A DNA stretch of 64,000 nt from Paludibacter sp. (GTDB lineage: Bacteria > Bacteroidota > Bacteroidia > Bacteroidales > Paludibacteraceae), in NCBI GenBank assembly GCA_028710415.1, contig JAQTUE010000026.1:1-64000 (forward strand), given 5' to 3'. A program made the translations under genes and the position numbers. This document shows, in pieces, positions 17,095 to 26,458 of the stretch; positions within the stretch are counted from its first letter, which is position 1, and each line of letters begins with the position of its first letter. The notes under the pieces were generated by a model. It did no database searches, was not told where the DNA came from, and saw nothing but the letters and a program-made list of their open reading frames with translations.

Positions 17095-19626
17095 ATGAAA
17101 AAGATAATTATTTCATTCACCATATTTTTCGCTTCTATATTCAGTGTTTTTCCTCAAAGTGTACACTCCTATTACTTTTTAGATGAATGGAGTCAAAGGC
17201 ATATTTTGAATGCTTCCTTTGCACCGGAGTATGGATATTTATCCTTGCCGGTACTGGGAGGTATTGAATTAGGTATCAAATCAAGTGCCGCCATGACAAA
17301 TTTCATTTATCCGGTAGATCCTTCGAATCCGATGTATGCAAAGTATAAATTTACCACCTTTTTAAATTCGAGTGTGGATGGTACTAAGTTTATTAATGCT
17401 TTGCCTTCGAACGTGTCAATAAATCAAAACATGAAGTTAAACCTGTTATCCTTGGGATTCTATACGGCACAGAATAGTTTTTGGTCCTTTGATATTTATA
17501 TGAAGGAAAACCTGGATGTGAACTTGCCGAAAGATTTCTTCAGGCTTGCAAAATTAGGAATGTCAAATCAGAGCAATACTTTTGACCTCAAGAATTTCAG
17601 CGTTGAACAGACAAATATGGCACAATTCTCTCTGGGCTATTCCCGGGAAATAAACTCTAAACTGAGGGTTGGTTTAAATGCAAAATTATTGGTTGGACTT
17701 GCTAAGGCGAAAGTAAATTATACTCAATTTGATGTTAATTTAGCGAACAATGGGTATACCATGAATGCCAAGGGTGAATCCTACATCATGTCTGACTTTC
17801 TACAGGTAGAAAAAGACAGTGTGAATAATTATGATTTTTCAAAAATGAGTACGAACACTTCAAACATTAAGCCTGCAGGTATAGGCGCTGCATTTGATCT
17901 TGGGTTTACCTACAAACCATTTAAACATTTGACTGTGGCTGGTTCGGTAAACGATATTGGGTTTATGAAATGGAACGCAAAATCGATTAAAAAAGGGGTT
18001 GCTGCAAGCAATGTTACCTTCGCCGGATTTTCAAATATCAAGATTGATACTGTTGATGTTAAAGCTCAAATGGACCAGTTAAAAACAGATGCTACCAATT
18101 TGATTAAGTTTAAAGAGACTCCTGCTGATAAAGATTTTGCCGACAAAGTGCCCTATACGATCAATGCATCGGCTGAATACAGTATTTTTGCAAATGACAA
18201 GCATGATATACGATTGGGTATGCTTTACCAGAGTTATAATTCATCTGCCATTAAAACAAGTGAATTAATCGGGGCTTTAACCATAAAACCATTGTCCTGG
18301 TTGGCATTTTCCGGAACATATGACATCCTAAACAAGGACTTTAATCGTTATGGATTTGCTTTAAATTTCTCACCCAGGTGGATCAATTTATACATAGCTT
18401 CTGATTATGTTACTCCGAAAATCAATCACCAGTATATGCCAATTGACAGGCTAAACCTGAACATTTCCTTCGGTGGAAGTTTCGTACTTGGAAAGCCGAA
18501 GGATACTGATCGTGATGGAGTAGTAAATAAGAGGGACAAATGCCCGGATACCCCATTTGGAGTGAAAGTAGATAAAAAAGGTTGCCCAATAGATTCTGAT
18601 GGAGATGGTGTTCCTGATTATTTAGACAAATGTCCGAATACACCAATGGCTGCCATTGGCTTTGTGGATAGCAATGGTTGTCCCCTGGATACTGATGGGG
18701 ATGGCATTCCTGATTATTTAGACAAATGTCCGGATACCCCTAAAGAGGCAATTGGTTTTGTTGATAGTAATGGCTGTCCGTTAGATTCTGATGGTGATGG
18801 AATCCCGGATTATCGTGACAAATGTGCCAATACACAAGCAGGCATTCAGGTTGATTCTGTAGGTTGCCCATCAGATAAAGATGGTGATGGTGTAGCTGAT
18901 TACCTTGATTTGTGTCCAAACACTCCTGCATTAGCTCGTGGTATGGTTGATAAGAACGGTTGCCCATTAGATACGGATGGTGACGGGGTTCCTGATTACC
19001 TCGATTTATGTCCGAACACTCCATTGGAAGCACATGGATTTATTGATAAGAATGGTTGTACACTTGACAGTGATGGTGATGGAATCCCTGATTATCTGGA
19101 CAAATGTGCTGACACTCCTGTTGAAGCAAGGGGAATGGTGGATCAAAATGGTTGCCCAAGGGATACCGACGGTGATGGGACTCCTGATTATCTGGATAAA
19201 TGCCCAACCATAAAAGGGACACCTTCAAGTTTTGGTTGCCCTGAAATCAACAATGAGGTGAAAGTATTATTCAAACAGGCATTACAAGGTATCCAGTTTG
19301 AAAATGGAAAGACGAATATCAAGAAAACTTCATTTATAATCCTTGATAAAATCGCAAATGTGTTGGTAGAAAATCCTACTTACCTGATTGAGATTCGCGG
19401 ACACACTGACAATGTGGGTAAACCTGCTTCAAACTTAATCATGTCTGAAAAGCGTGCTTTAGCTGTTCGGGATTATCTTATTGGCAAAGGAATTGATAGT
19501 GCACGAATGACAGCACATGGTTTTGGGGATACACTACCTGTTGCTTCGAATAAAACCACAGCCGGAAAAGCTAAAAACCGTAGGGTAGAATTCATTGCAA
19601 CATTTGAAGATACCAGTAAAAAGTAA
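17095..19626 (+). CDS. DUF5723 - TSP3 repeats - OmpA outer-membrane protein
   Basis: 843 residues. A signal peptide ends near FPQS. Residues ~25-460 form a membrane barrel of the DUF5723 type (ILNASFAPEYGYLSLPVLGG). Then come eight thrombospondin type-3 calcium-binding repeats of about 30-32 residues each, with DTDGDGIPDYLDKCP signatures and paired Cys. Finally there is an OmpA C-terminal peptidoglycan-binding domain (IEIRGHTDNVGKPASN, RALAVRDYL, NRRVEF). It should anchor the outer membrane to the cell wall, with the TSP3 rod as a rigid periplasmic spacer. The repeat region is also repetitive at DNA level and could change length by recombination. Confidence 0.9.
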   Translation: MKKIIISFTIFFASIFSVFPQSVHSYYFLDEWSQRHILNASFAPEYGYLSLPVLGGIELGIKSSAAMTNFIYPVDPSNPMYAKYKFTTFLNSSVDGTKFINALPSNVSINQNMKLNLLSLGFYTAQNSFWSFDIYMKENLDVNLPKDFFRLAKLGMSNQSNTFDLKNFSVEQTNMAQFSLGYSREINSKLRVGLNAKLLVGLAKAKVNYTQFDVNLANNGYTMNAKGESYIMSDFLQVEKDSVNNYDFSKMSTNTSNIKPAGIGAAFDLGFTYKPFKHLTVAGSVNDIGFMKWNAKSIKKGVAASNVTFAGFSNIKIDTVDVKAQMDQLKTDATNLIKFKETPADKDFADKVPYTINASAEYSIFANDKHDIRLGMLYQSYNSSAIKTSELIGALTIKPLSWLAFSGTYDILNKDFNRYGFALNFSPRWINLYIASDYVTPKINHQYMPIDRLNLNISFGGSFVLGKPKDTDRDGVVNKRDKCPDTPFGVKVDKKGCPIDSDGDGVPDYLDKCPNTPMAAIGFVDSNGCPLDTDGDGIPDYLDKCPDTPKEAIGFVDSNGCPLDSDGDGIPDYRDKCANTQAGIQVDSVGCPSDKDGDGVADYLDLCPNTPALARGMVDKNGCPLDTDGDGVPDYLDLCPNTPLEAHGFIDKNGCTLDSDGDGIPDYLDKCADTPVEARGMVDQNGCPRDTDGDGTPDYLDKCPTIKGTPSSFGCPEINNEVKVLFKQALQGIQFENGKTNIKKTSFIILDKIANVLVENPTYLIEIRGHTDNVGKPASNLIMSEKRALAVRDYLIGKGIDSARMTAHGFGDTLPVASNKTTAGKAKNRRVEFIATFEDTSKK

Positions 19627-19640
19627 AATAGGAATTACAA

Positions 19641-19676
19641 AGAGTGGGTTAATCATTTAACCCACTCTTTTTTTTT
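19641..19676 (+). terminator. Intrinsic terminator after the OmpA gene
   Basis: Perfect 12-bp stem AGAGTGGGTTAA / TTAACCCACTCT with a 4-base loop, followed by nine T. It lies 14 bp after the stop codon. Confidence 0.9.
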
Positions 19677-19783
19677 GCAAATTTGGCTGTACTTACCCTG
19701 ATTTTGCTTCATTCTTTGCAATTTATCCCACAGGAATTCGTTCTTAATTTCAATTTAACAAAGTACTTGTTTATTTTTTTTTC

Positions 19784-19893
19784 AGAGGGGGTTCAGTTAG
19801 GGTTGAGATAGGGTTCAGTGAGGGTTCAATGAGGGTAAGGATAGGTAAACCTCATTGAACCCTCTCTCAACCCCCTGGCAACCCCCTCGGAAC
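19784..19893. repeat. 11-bp-period inverted array, element I
   Basis: The left arm (19784-19840) is a run of G-rich 11-bp units of the type GGGTTCAGTGA. The right arm (19849-19893) is a run of the reverse-complement type (CCTCATTGAAC, CCTCTCTCAAC, CCCCTGGCAAC, CCCCTCGGAAC), again exactly 11 bp each. The innermost 14 bp pair perfectly (19821-19834 with 19850-19863), and the outer units pair if one left unit is looped out. It lies in a 670-bp gap between convergent genes. The related element II is at 48101-48212. Confidence 0.8.
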
Positions 19894-20246
19894 ACAGAAC
19901 AAATACAGACCGAATTCCGTGGTTTTGTATTTGAAAAAGTGCCGTAATTTCTTGCCGTTTTCCTTCAATTTGGAAAATTCAGTTAAGATTTACATCTGTT
20001 GGAGGTGTCTGTCGGAAGGAGTAGAATTGAAAAAAACAAACGAATGGATAATTTAAAACGTTACATTTAATGGTTCCCGGGAAATGTATTTAAAAACATG
20101 TTTACACAACAACCTTCATGTTTCATGATAAATACACATTCTATTCAATTCATAAAACATGAAAACCGTGGTAGAGTTAAAAGGTAATCCGGCGATTTAT
20201 GAAATCGCCGGTAATAAAAAGGAATCTGATTCAATAATTACTCAAA
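19894..20246. other. Gene-free stretch right of element I
   Basis: It contains a perfect 10-bp palindrome with a 3-base loop, CCGGCGATTT/AAATCGCCGG, at 20189-20211. A 47-codon open frame from 20159 reads through this palindrome and the terminator beyond and is judged not real. Nothing else recognised. Confidence 0.5.
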
Positions 20247-20280
20247 AAAATAGCCCTGTAAATACAGGGCTATTTTTTTC
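20247..20280. terminator. Bidirectional terminator before the lactonase gene
   Basis: Stem AAAATAGCCCTGTA / TACAGGGCTATTTT with T-runs on both strands. It lies just downstream of the minus-strand lactonase stop at 20296. Confidence 0.8.
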
Positions 20281-20295
20281 CTTTCAGCAATTACC

Positions 20296-21399
20296 TCAAT
20301 AAAACAACAGGCAAACCGGTGATCCTACTTGAATTTGTTTTCCGGTATTTGTAAGAAATCCTGTTTTAATATTCCGTTTAAAAATAACAATATTATCAGT
20401 CTGTTGGTGTCCAACGAAAACATACTGGCCATCGGGTGAAACAGCAAAATTACGTGGACCATCTCCTCCTGTTGAAAGTTGTTGTTTGAAAGTCAACTTT
20501 CCATCTTCACCCACCGAGAAACAGGTAATATCATTTGCAGTTCCCCTATTGGTAGCATACAGGAATTTTTCATCAGGTGAGAAATGAATATCGGCTGCCC
20601 TGATCACCACTTTGTCATTCTTTACAACAGTTGTTTCCTGAATCAGGCTCAATTTACCCTCTTTCATACCCATTACGGAAACTGTGCCATCTATTTCATG
20701 CAATAAATAGAGTTTGTCACCGGCCTTATTGAAAGCAGAATGGCGTGGACCGCTGCCTAACTTTGCAGTTAATGTGTCATACGCTTCCAGGATCTCGGTT
20801 TTTGAAGCCGGATTATATTTATAAACTGTTATTTTATCGGTTCCTAAATCATTTACCAGGATATATTTTTGATCCGGTGAAACAATGACCTGATGGACAT
20901 GCGGCTCACCCTGGCGTTCTGAGTTTATACTTTTACCTGCATGTTGTATGAGTTGTAAAACATCAGTCAACGAGCCATCTGCATTCCTACCAAAGACAGA
21001 GAGACTGCCCCCGCCGTAATTTGCAGTAAAAACATGCTTTTCGGTTGTCGAAATATAACAAGGCCCGTTACTTTTAGTCAATGACGTATTTATAAAAGTT
21101 AGTTTGGCAGTTTTTTCATTAAAAGTGAAAGCATTGGCTGCACTGCCATTTGTGCTTTCACAAACAGAATATACGAATTTTTTATCCGGTGTAATTGCCA
21201 GGTAACTGGGATTTGTAACACCGGTTGTAACTGATTTTTGGGTAAACACTCCGTTATGCATATCAATATCATAGGCATAAATACCCTGGCTCTTACCGGC
21301 ATTTGTATACGTTCCGATTAACAGGCGGTAATTATTTTTTTGAGCAAAAATTGGTACCAGAAGCATTGAGACCAGAATAACGACAATTGATTTTTTCAT
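20296..21399 (-). CDS. Lactonase family beta-propeller, secreted
   Basis: 367 residues with an N-terminal signal peptide ending in VPIFAQ. The body is a seven-bladed propeller of the 6-phosphogluconolactonase (Pgl/lactonase) family: YRLLIGTYTNAGKSQGIYAYDID, NPSYLAITPDKKFVYSVCE, GEPHVHQVIVSPDQKYILVNDLGTD, GPRHSAFN, GDGPRNFAVSPDGQYV. Cytosolic members hydrolyse 6-phosphogluconolactone. The export signal here argues for a different, periplasmic lactone substrate, as is common for Bacteroidota paralogues. It is a single gene, with a TACTTTTG -7 element upstream at 21445-21452. Confidence 0.85.
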   Translation of the reverse strand: MKKSIVVILVSMLLVPIFAQKNNYRLLIGTYTNAGKSQGIYAYDIDMHNGVFTQKSVTTGVTNPSYLAITPDKKFVYSVCESTNGSAANAFTFNEKTAKLTFINTSLTKSNGPCYISTTEKHVFTANYGGGSLSVFGRNADGSLTDVLQLIQHAGKSINSERQGEPHVHQVIVSPDQKYILVNDLGTDKITVYKYNPASKTEILEAYDTLTAKLGSGPRHSAFNKAGDKLYLLHEIDGTVSVMGMKEGKLSLIQETTVVKNDKVVIRAADIHFSPDEKFLYATNRGTANDITCFSVGEDGKLTFKQQLSTGGDGPRNFAVSPDGQYVFVGHQQTDNIVIFKRNIKTGFLTNTGKQIQVGSPVCLLFY

Positions 21400-21444
21400 T
21401 TACTATTAATTCTATTCGTTTTGTATTTCAATTCTATTAAGCAC

Positions 21445-21452
21445 CAAAAGTA
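21445..21452 (-). promoter_or_regulatory. -7 element for the lactonase gene
   Basis: The minus strand reads TACTTTTG, an exact TAnnTTTG match 46 bp upstream of the lactonase start codon. The position 20 bp further upstream reads TTA rather than TTG, so the -33 element is weak. Confidence 0.45.
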
Positions 21453-21562
21453 CATATAATTCCGGAAATAATTAAATCTAAAAACAATGTCCGAGCTAAT
21501 AACGTTATTTTAATAGACGGTTAATAATTTCAGTCACAAGTTGAACTCTTAAAGAATATAAA

Positions 21563-21988
21563 ATGTCAGACAAACATGTAATCAATACAGAATGGAAAGG
21601 TGATATGGCCTTTGAAGCGGACGTAAACGGCCATAAAGTAATCATGGACGCAACTTTAGAAGGTGGAGGACACGATACAGGCCCCAGCCCTAAAAAGCTG
21701 CTGTTAGTAGCCCTGAGTGGCTGTACGGGAATGGACGTAGTATCTATCCTAAAAAAAATGCGTGTTGAAATACAGAAATGCGATATTGAGGTTCAGGGTG
21801 ATGTAGCCGAGGAGCATCCAAAGCGATATACAAAAATGCATGTTATCTATAAGTTTACCGGTAAGGATCTTCCTATGGACAAACTTGAAAAAGCGGTTAA
21901 AATGTCAGAGGAAACGTATTGTGGTGTTGAAGCTTTATATAAAATGGCGATTTCTGTAACTTCTGAGATAAAAATAATTGAATCCTGA
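21563..21988 (+). CDS. OsmC family peroxide-reducing protein
   Basis: 141 residues, cytosolic. The two redox cysteines of the OsmC/Ohr fold are present: Cys54 in ALSGCTGMDVV and Cys120 in EETYCGVEAL. The family reduces organic hydroperoxides by a thiol mechanism and is commonly stress-linked. This is the shorter OsmC-like branch often found in anaerobes. It is read divergently from the lactonase gene across a 163-bp spacer, and no operon partner is seen. Confidence 0.85.
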   Translation: MSDKHVINTEWKGDMAFEADVNGHKVIMDATLEGGGHDTGPSPKKLLLVALSGCTGMDVVSILKKMRVEIQKCDIEVQGDVAEEHPKRYTKMHVIYKFTGKDLPMDKLEKAVKMSEETYCGVEALYKMAISVTSEIKIIES

Positions 21989-22205
21989 TTCGCAAGTATT
22001 CAGGAATTATGATGAAAGTAGATATTCATTTAAATGAATTTCTGCTTTTTTCTTTTATAACAAATGGAGTATTTAACACTCAATTATTGAAGCAGGATCG
22101 ATGTTGATTAGAAAGTTTATCTTCTCATAAAACCTTTTTGACTATAATTCTTATGTAGAATGCTTTAATTATGAACATAGAATAGATTCCTTGTACTTAA
22201 AGGCG

Positions 22206-22213
22206 TATTTTTG
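22206..22213 (+). promoter_or_regulatory. Possible -7 element for otsAB
   Basis: TATTTTTG fits TAnnTTTG and lies 47 bp before the ATG. No TTG at the expected distance upstream. Confidence 0.35.
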
Positions 22214-22260
22214 TATCATTGGAATAATAAAACACAGATTATCAAATAAATATAAACCCA

Positions 22261-24447
22261 ATGAAACTCATTATCATATCAAACCGATTGCCTTTAAAAG
22301 CAAACAAATCGGATAATGGCACATTTGAATTCTCACGAAGCGAAGGTGGACTGACTACCGGGCTTGATTCACTTGAAATGGACCTTGAAAAGCATTGGGT
22401 CGGTTGGCCGGGTGCTTTTGCAGAATCAGATGAAGAACAGGTAGAGATAACAGAACATCTGGATCCTTTAAAATTTCATCCGGTGTTCCTCACTGCCGAA
22501 CATATTCAAAATTATTATGAAGGGTACAGTAACAACACTCTATGGCCCCTGTGTCATTATTTTTATGCTTATGTTGAATATGAAAATAAATACTGGGAAG
22601 CATACAAAGAAGTAAATGAAATGTTTTGCCAGGCAGCAATCCCTTTCATTGAACCGGGAGATATTGTCTGGGTACAGGATTATCAGCTTATGTTACTGCC
22701 GCAATTGCTTCGAAAAGCTATTCCGGGAATCAGTATCGGATATTTCCATCACATACCCTTCCCATCCTACGAACTCTTCAGGGTTTTACCTGAACGAAAT
22801 GAGCTGCTGAAAGGATTGCTGGGTGCCGATTTAATCGGATTTCACACCTACGATTACATGAGGCACTTTGTGAGTGCCTGCGAAAGGGTTATGGACCTGC
22901 GTTTCAAACTTGACCAGGTATCTCTCAACAACAGGATTGCTTTCGTCGATGCTTTCCCTATGGGCATCAATTATACACTTTATAAAGACACTGCCATACT
23001 GCCTCAGGTACAAAAAAAGGCACTGGAACTTAAAAAGAGTTTCGGTCCTCACAAACTGGTATTATCTGTTGACAGGCTTGATTACAGCAAGGGCATCATT
23101 CACCGGCTCAAGGGTTTTGCACTCTTCCTTGAAAAACATCCTGAATACAAGGAAAAGGTATCGATGGCCATGATTATTGTCCCTTCCCGGGATAAAGTAG
23201 ACCGTTATGCCGACCTAAAGACTAAAATTGATGAAATGATTGGTCACATTAATGGAATGTATTCTACCATTAACTGGACTCCGGTGTATTATTTCTACCA
23301 CAGTTTTGATTTTGAAGAACTGGTAGCCATGTATCACATTGCTGATATTGCCTTGATCACACCGCTGCGTGATGGAATGAACCTGGTGGCAAAAGAATAT
23401 ATTGCTTCCAAAAGGGATACTCCCGGGGTATTGATCCTGAGCGAAATGGCCGGTGCAGCTATTGAGTTGACCGATGCAATCATTGTGAACCCGAATGACG
23501 TTGAAGAAATAGAACGAGCTATCCTGGAAGCCCTGGAGATGCCGAAAGCGGAACAACTGAAGAAACTGAAGTTAATGCAGAAAATTGTTTCGAAACACAC
23601 AGTAAACAAATGGGCGAATGACTTTGTAACAGAATTGCAGGTAATCAAACAAAAGAACGATGAATTAAATACCGAGAAGCTTGATGATGATACTTTCCTG
23701 AAGATCCAGAAAGCCTATCAATCTGCCGCCAAACGTTTATTCATTTTAGATTATGATGGTACATTAGTTCCATTTAAAAGCAAACCGGAAGAAGCTGTTC
23801 CTACAAAAGAGCTACTGAATTTATTGGAGAAATTATCCGCAAACAAAAAGAACAAAGTAGTGATCAGCAGTGGAAGAGATCAACTGACCCTTGAAAAATG
23901 GTTTCATAAATTACCGGTAACACTTGCTGCTGAACATGGCGCATCGTACAAAGAAGATGGCACCTGGCATAAAAACCTTCCTTTAAACCAACCCTGGGAT
24001 GATGAGATTATTTCCATCCTCCAGTCATTTGTAGATAGGACCCCACGTTCGAAAATGGAAATGAAAGATACAACCCTGGTATGGCATTACCGGAATGTTG
24101 ATGGCTGGCTGGCATCATTGCGCGAACAACAACTTCTGATGGCATTGATTGCTCCCTGTTCCAGGCTCAATTTGCAGATCTTGAGGGGGAATAAGGTTGT
24201 TGAAATCAAATCACCCTTTCATACCAAAGGTTCCGAAGTCAAACGGATATTAAAGAATGACAACTTTGATTTCATACTGGCAATGGGTGATGACACCACC
24301 GATGAAGACACTTTTCGTGAATTACCCAATGATGCCTATACCATTAAAATAGGTACTATTTCTGAAATAGCCCGTTACAATTTACGCAACCAAACAAGCA
24401 CTGTTCCTTTCTTAATACGATTGGACGAAGAAGAAATTATAAAGTAA
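22261..24447 (+). CDS. otsAB: Fused trehalose-6-phosphate synthase / phosphatase
   Basis: 728 residues. The N-terminal ~470 residues are a GT20 synthase: ISNRLPLK at the start, the EGGLTTGL loop, VWVQDYQLMLLPQLLR, GYFHHIPFPSYELFR, VDRLDYSKGI, and LRDGMNLVAKEY. The C-terminal ~240 residues are a HAD phosphatase with the nucleophile motif LDYDGTLVPF (first Asp near 495) and AMGDDTTDED near 675. It converts UDP-glucose and glucose-6-phosphate to trehalose in one polypeptide. It is convergent with a GH15 glucosidase across a shared terminator, so trehalose or related glucoside metabolism is probably the theme of this spot. Confidence 0.93.
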   Translation: MKLIIISNRLPLKANKSDNGTFEFSRSEGGLTTGLDSLEMDLEKHWVGWPGAFAESDEEQVEITEHLDPLKFHPVFLTAEHIQNYYEGYSNNTLWPLCHYFYAYVEYENKYWEAYKEVNEMFCQAAIPFIEPGDIVWVQDYQLMLLPQLLRKAIPGISIGYFHHIPFPSYELFRVLPERNELLKGLLGADLIGFHTYDYMRHFVSACERVMDLRFKLDQVSLNNRIAFVDAFPMGINYTLYKDTAILPQVQKKALELKKSFGPHKLVLSVDRLDYSKGIIHRLKGFALFLEKHPEYKEKVSMAMIIVPSRDKVDRYADLKTKIDEMIGHINGMYSTINWTPVYYFYHSFDFEELVAMYHIADIALITPLRDGMNLVAKEYIASKRDTPGVLILSEMAGAAIELTDAIIVNPNDVEEIERAILEALEMPKAEQLKKLKLMQKIVSKHTVNKWANDFVTELQVIKQKNDELNTEKLDDDTFLKIQKAYQSAAKRLFILDYDGTLVPFKSKPEEAVPTKELLNLLEKLSANKKNKVVISSGRDQLTLEKWFHKLPVTLAAEHGASYKEDGTWHKNLPLNQPWDDEIISILQSFVDRTPRSKMEMKDTTLVWHYRNVDGWLASLREQQLLMALIAPCSRLNLQILRGNKVVEIKSPFHTKGSEVKRILKNDNFDFILAMGDDTTDEDTFRELPNDAYTIKIGTISEIARYNLRNQTSTVPFLIRLDEEEIIK

Positions 24448-24506
24448 TTTTCTTCATTAATATCCTATTAGAACGTCCATTGGTTGCTGAATCAGACATT
24501 CTTCAA

Positions 24507-24550
24507 TCAACAATGAGGGCTTCCGGTAAACCGGAAGCCCTCATTGTTGA
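24507..24550. terminator. Bidirectional terminator between otsAB and GH15 gene
   Basis: A perfect 20-bp stem (TCAACAATGAGGGCTTCCGG and its complement) with a 4-base loop, lying between the two convergent stop codons. Confidence 0.85.
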
Positions 24551-24559
24551 TTATTTTAA

Positions 24560-26356
24560 TCAGGGTTTTATAAACCTGGATAAATCTTCGGTTTCTGCAA
24601 AAAGGCGTGCCGTATTGATCAATGCCAAATGGGAATAAGCTTGCGGAAAATTACCCAGTTGGCTCTTTGTTTCAAAATCCAAGTCTTCGCTAAACAATCC
24701 CAGGTTATTGGAATAAGTAATCATCTCGTCGAACATAACGCGTGCTTCTTCCTGACGGTCAATCACAAACAACGCACGGATCATCCAAAAGGTACAAATC
24801 GTAAAGGCAGAGGTAGGAACTCCAAAATCATCGGAAGTATTATAGCGGAACATCAACCCCTTATATCTTAACGAACGGTATACCGCCTCTACTGTTTTCC
24901 GGTACCGTTCATCTTCAGGGGAAATAAAACCATAAGCCTCCATCAGTAACAACGAAGAATCCAATTCCAGGTTTTCATAAGTCTGTGAAAAACTTTGTAT
25001 TTCTTCTTTCCAACCTTTTGCCAGTACATCTTCTTTAATCGTATTGGCCACTTGTAACCATTCAGAAGTAATTTCTTCTTTATGTAATATTTTAGCTATA
25101 CTGACCGCCCGATCAATAGCTACCCAGCACATGATCTTAGAAAATACGAAATGTTTTTCAGGTCCACGGATTTCCCAGATGCTTTTATCCGGTTTTTGCC
25201 AGTCATCGATCACGGTTTTCACCATGTTTTTCACCACTTCAAACATGTCTTCTATTTCATCCAGGGTTCCAGGGAAATAACGGTAATATTGATAAATGAC
25301 ATCCATCAAATACCCAAATGAATCGTTTTGTTTTTGGTGGTAGGCATCATTACCAATTCGCACCGGACGGGAATTCTCATACCCGCTTAAATGAGTCAGT
25401 TCTTCTTCCGTGAGAATCCGTTCGCCACGTATGCCGTACATGATCTGGAAAGTATCCGATTTCTTCTTGAGGATATTCTTGATAAAGATCATAAAACGCT
25501 TTGCTGTCCCCTGATGCCCGACCAACAGCAAAGTTTCTATGGACATGGAGGCATCCCGCAGCCAGCAGAATCTGTAATCCCAGTTGCGGGTTTCACCTAT
25601 CGATTCGGGAATACTTGTCGTTAAAGCAGCCAGCACGGCCCCTGAACGTGAATAGGACATCAACTTCAGCACCAGTATGCTTCGTTCGATGATATCATTG
25701 TACAGAGTATACTTCTTGGAACGGTTCGACCAGTTCATCCAGTAAACCCGGGTTCGTTGGAACTCCAGGTCGACCCGGTTCTGATCAATGGTGATAAGCT
25801 TTTCATTATTGGATAACATCAAAAACTCATCATGGATCAAGACTATTTCAGACCCCTTTAATATCTTTTCAAAATCAAGCCCGGAATAGAGGTAAATAGT
25901 ATCAATTTCATTTTGGACTGAGAAGGTCTTCACATAGGTAGCCCCGCTGCGGTGTATCACTTCGTCCCGGGCATAATTCAATGCCGGACGGTAGTCAATC
26001 CGGAAACGTGGATTCCCGCGTTTTAACCTGATAAGCCGGTGAATTTCGGGAGGCTGGAAATAATCATGCTTTTGATCGATACGATATAAAGGCATAAAAT
26101 CAATCACTTCAAAGCTTCCCTCAATGGAGGTAAAGGAGGTTGAGAGGATATTGGTATGTTCAATATATTTCTGGGTTACCGAATAATGATTGTCAACCAG
26201 AATTGCAAAACACCCTCCTTTGTCCTGATCCAGGATCTTTGCAAAGATGGAAGGGGAATCAAATTCGGGGAAACAGAACCAGTCAATACTGCCCTTTTCT
26301 GAGATCAGGGCTGCCGACCGGCAATTCCCTACAACGCCATACTTGAAATGATCCAT
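24560..26356 (-). CDS. Glycoside hydrolase family 15 enzyme (glucoamylase/trehalase type)
   Basis: 598 residues, cytosolic. The N-terminal beta-sandwich domain begins YGVVGNCRSAALISEKGSIDWFCFP, and the (alpha/alpha)6 barrel contains NWDYRFCWLRDASMSIETLL, IWEIRG, and the late LDSSLLLMEAYGF and FPQAYSHLALI. This is the GH15 type found beside trehalose genes in many bacteria. Family members are glucoamylases, glucodextranases or trehalases, and position next to otsAB makes trehalase or another alpha-glucosidase plausible, but substrate cannot be read from the sequence. Confidence 0.88.
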   Translation of the reverse strand: MDHFKYGVVGNCRSAALISEKGSIDWFCFPEFDSPSIFAKILDQDKGGCFAILVDNHYSVTQKYIEHTNILSTSFTSIEGSFEVIDFMPLYRIDQKHDYFQPPEIHRLIRLKRGNPRFRIDYRPALNYARDEVIHRSGATYVKTFSVQNEIDTIYLYSGLDFEKILKGSEIVLIHDEFLMLSNNEKLITIDQNRVDLEFQRTRVYWMNWSNRSKKYTLYNDIIERSILVLKLMSYSRSGAVLAALTTSIPESIGETRNWDYRFCWLRDASMSIETLLLVGHQGTAKRFMIFIKNILKKKSDTFQIMYGIRGERILTEEELTHLSGYENSRPVRIGNDAYHQKQNDSFGYLMDVIYQYYRYFPGTLDEIEDMFEVVKNMVKTVIDDWQKPDKSIWEIRGPEKHFVFSKIMCWVAIDRAVSIAKILHKEEITSEWLQVANTIKEDVLAKGWKEEIQSFSQTYENLELDSSLLLMEAYGFISPEDERYRKTVEAVYRSLRYKGLMFRYNTSDDFGVPTSAFTICTFWMIRALFVIDRQEEARVMFDEMITYSNNLGLFSEDLDFETKSQLGNFPQAYSHLALINTARLFAETEDLSRFIKP

Positions 26357-26458
26357 ATCGTTGGTTTAAATTTTTATAGGATATTCTTTTTATAAACAAA
26401 CTCAAAATTAATCATTTCAAACTAATATTGAGCTATTTATGACCAACTTATAACACTC

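Noticed and set aside
20159..20302. 47-codon open frame
   Set aside because: It reads through a perfect palindrome and the terminator hairpin and overlaps the lactonase 3' end; no conserved features.
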